NCBI GenBank assembly: GCA_964503525.1
Contig: CAZCZY010000022.1
Span: forward strand, 1 to 6,584
Length of the DNA stretch: 6,584 bases
Direction: 5' to 3'
From: CAZCZY01 sp964503525
Lineage (GTDB): Bacteria; Patescibacteriota; JAUYIX01
In this document: piece by piece, positions 5,835 through 6,584 of the stretch
How the letters are laid out: each line of letters starts with the position of its first letter
Position numbering within the stretch: position 1 is the first letter of the stretch
The notes under the pieces: model-generated
Databases searched by the model: none
Told to the model about the DNA's origin: nothing
Seen by the model: the letters and a program-made list of their open reading frames with translations, nothing else
Program-made: the position numbers and the translations under genes

Positions 5835-6584
5835 TTAGCGCATCGTGCGAAGCAAGCGCTCAAAAGGCTTCTCCTGCTTAAACGGGCCAATCAGGGCTAA
5901 ATTGATCTTGCTTGGATCCATCACGTCGCGGGCGACCTCCCTGACCTGTTCACGCGTGACTGAATTAATACGGGCGTGTAACTCATCAATCGTCTCAACT
6001 TTTGGCAAAAAGAGGGCTTGTTTTGCGACCCAGCTAGCGTATGCATCGGATTCTTCGAGCTCGAGTGCCAATGCACCGTTGAGATATTGTTTGGCACGCT
6101 TTAGCTCTTCGCGTGTAACTAATTTTTCTTTGAGCATGATAAATTCTTTGATGATGTACCGAAGCGCCTTGTCAGTTTTTTTGGGATCCATTCCGGCACG
6201 AACATAAAACGCACCCGTATCCTCGTAACTCGTAATATTAGTGCGGACCGTGTAGGCCAACCCTTTTTGTTCACGAATACTTTCAAACAAGCGCGAACTC
6301 GGCCCCGCGCCCAGGATGCCGTGCAAAACTTCAAGCGTAGTTAACTTGGGGTGGCTGTAGTGGTACCCCGGAAAGCCGAGCGCTACTTGCGCTTGTTCAG
6401 TCGGGCGCTTGTACACATGCGATTGGGGTTCGAGCTGGTGAAACTTACACGTAAAATACGGTAAGCGCCGCTTGGGCTTGAGATGGCCAAAATGTTTATT
6501 GACATGCTCAAGCACTTTTTTTGGCTCGATGGCACCAGCCGCGATAAAGACCATATTGCGTGGCTGATAGTGCGTGGAGAAATA
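5835..6584 (-). CDS. M16 (pitrilysin/processing-peptidase-like) zinc peptidase family protein, C-terminal part (partial)
   Basis: The frame is open to the right edge, giving 249 residues of the C-terminal half of an M16 family protein; an internal Met at 6554 is not the start. The visible part begins in FSTHYQPRNMVFIAAG, which matches the family's usual 'hY.p.NM.l...G' end of the first domain, and continues into the second domain with GPSSRLFESIREQKGLAYTV and SYEDTGAFYVRAG, the usual order in single-chain bacterial M16 proteins of about 400-430 residues. The zinc-binding HxxEH motif and its distal Glu belong to the first domain, outside the window, so whether this is an active peptidase or an inactive partner cannot be judged. 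No signal peptide is assessable. It sits 19 bp upstream of the AI-2E-type permease gene and is probably in one transcript with it; a functional link is not established. Confidence 0.93.
   Translation of the reverse strand, partial: YFSTHYQPRNMVFIAAGAIEPKKVLEHVNKHFGHLKPKRRLPYFTCKFHQLEPQSHVYKRPTEQAQVALGFPGYHYSHPKLTTLEVLHGILGAGPSSRLFESIREQKGLAYTVRTNITSYEDTGAFYVRAGMDPKKTDKALRYIIKEFIMLKEKLVTREELKRAKQYLNGALALELEESDAYASWVAKQALFLPKVETIDELHARINSVTREQVREVARDVMDPSKINLALIGPFKQEKPFERLLRTMR

Noticed and set aside
6552..6554. ATG at 6554 as the start of the M16 gene
   Set aside because: The frame stays open to the edge and the residues before it (FSTHYQPRN) match the conserved family sequence, so it is an internal Met.
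1..6584. CRISPR array, tRNA, rRNA, insertion sequence or defence system
   Set aside because: No regularly spaced repeats, no cloverleaf-like segment, no transposase motif and no terminal inverted repeats were seen; nearly all sequence is accounted for by the eight genes.

Overview
The window holds ordinary chromosomal bacterial DNA: compact, mostly minus-strand housekeeping genes with intergenic gaps of 9-110 bp and several overlapping reading frames. It has no mobile element, CRISPR array, tRNA or rRNA that I can see. The gene content and style would fit a small-genome bacterium of the Patescibacteria (CPR) type. The supporting traits are a short RsmI without much C-terminal extension, a small PHWNY-motif membrane protein, weak or absent Shine-Dalgarno sequences, and single-TM exported proteins of unknown function. 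This assignment is inference from style and I could not test it. The standard genetic code fits every gene.

Layout, listed by coordinate: leuS (partial, minus, cut by the left edge), tatD (minus), an unknown membrane-anchored secreted protein (minus) and rsmI (minus). Transcribed right to left, these form a tight four-gene unit rsmI > unknown > tatD > leuS, with a 22-bp gap and then 13-bp and 8-bp overlaps. Upstream of rsmI a GC-rich hairpin ends the preceding transcript, that of a 115-aa minus-strand protein of unknown function with a perfect GGAGG ribosome binding site. An 80-bp divergent intergenic region follows, carrying two overlapping promoter-like elements and a small palindrome. To its right, on the plus strand, is a 141-aa integral membrane protein with a His/Asp motif set resembling the YdjM/DUF457 group. 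It converges, with only 9 bp between stop codons, on a second minus-strand unit: an AI-2E/PerM-family permease preceded by the C-terminal part of an M16 zinc-peptidase homologue that runs off the right edge.

Functionally, the left unit combines translation (LeuRS charges tRNA-Leu; RsmI 2'-O-methylates 16S rRNA) with a TatD-family metal-dependent nuclease, plus one exported protein whose presence there is unexplained. The right unit pairs a peptidase with a permease. I found no convincing new multi-gene system. The items most worth a second look are the two uncharacterised proteins (115 aa and 289 aa), the divergent control region between 4206 and 4285, and an altered motif in RsmI.
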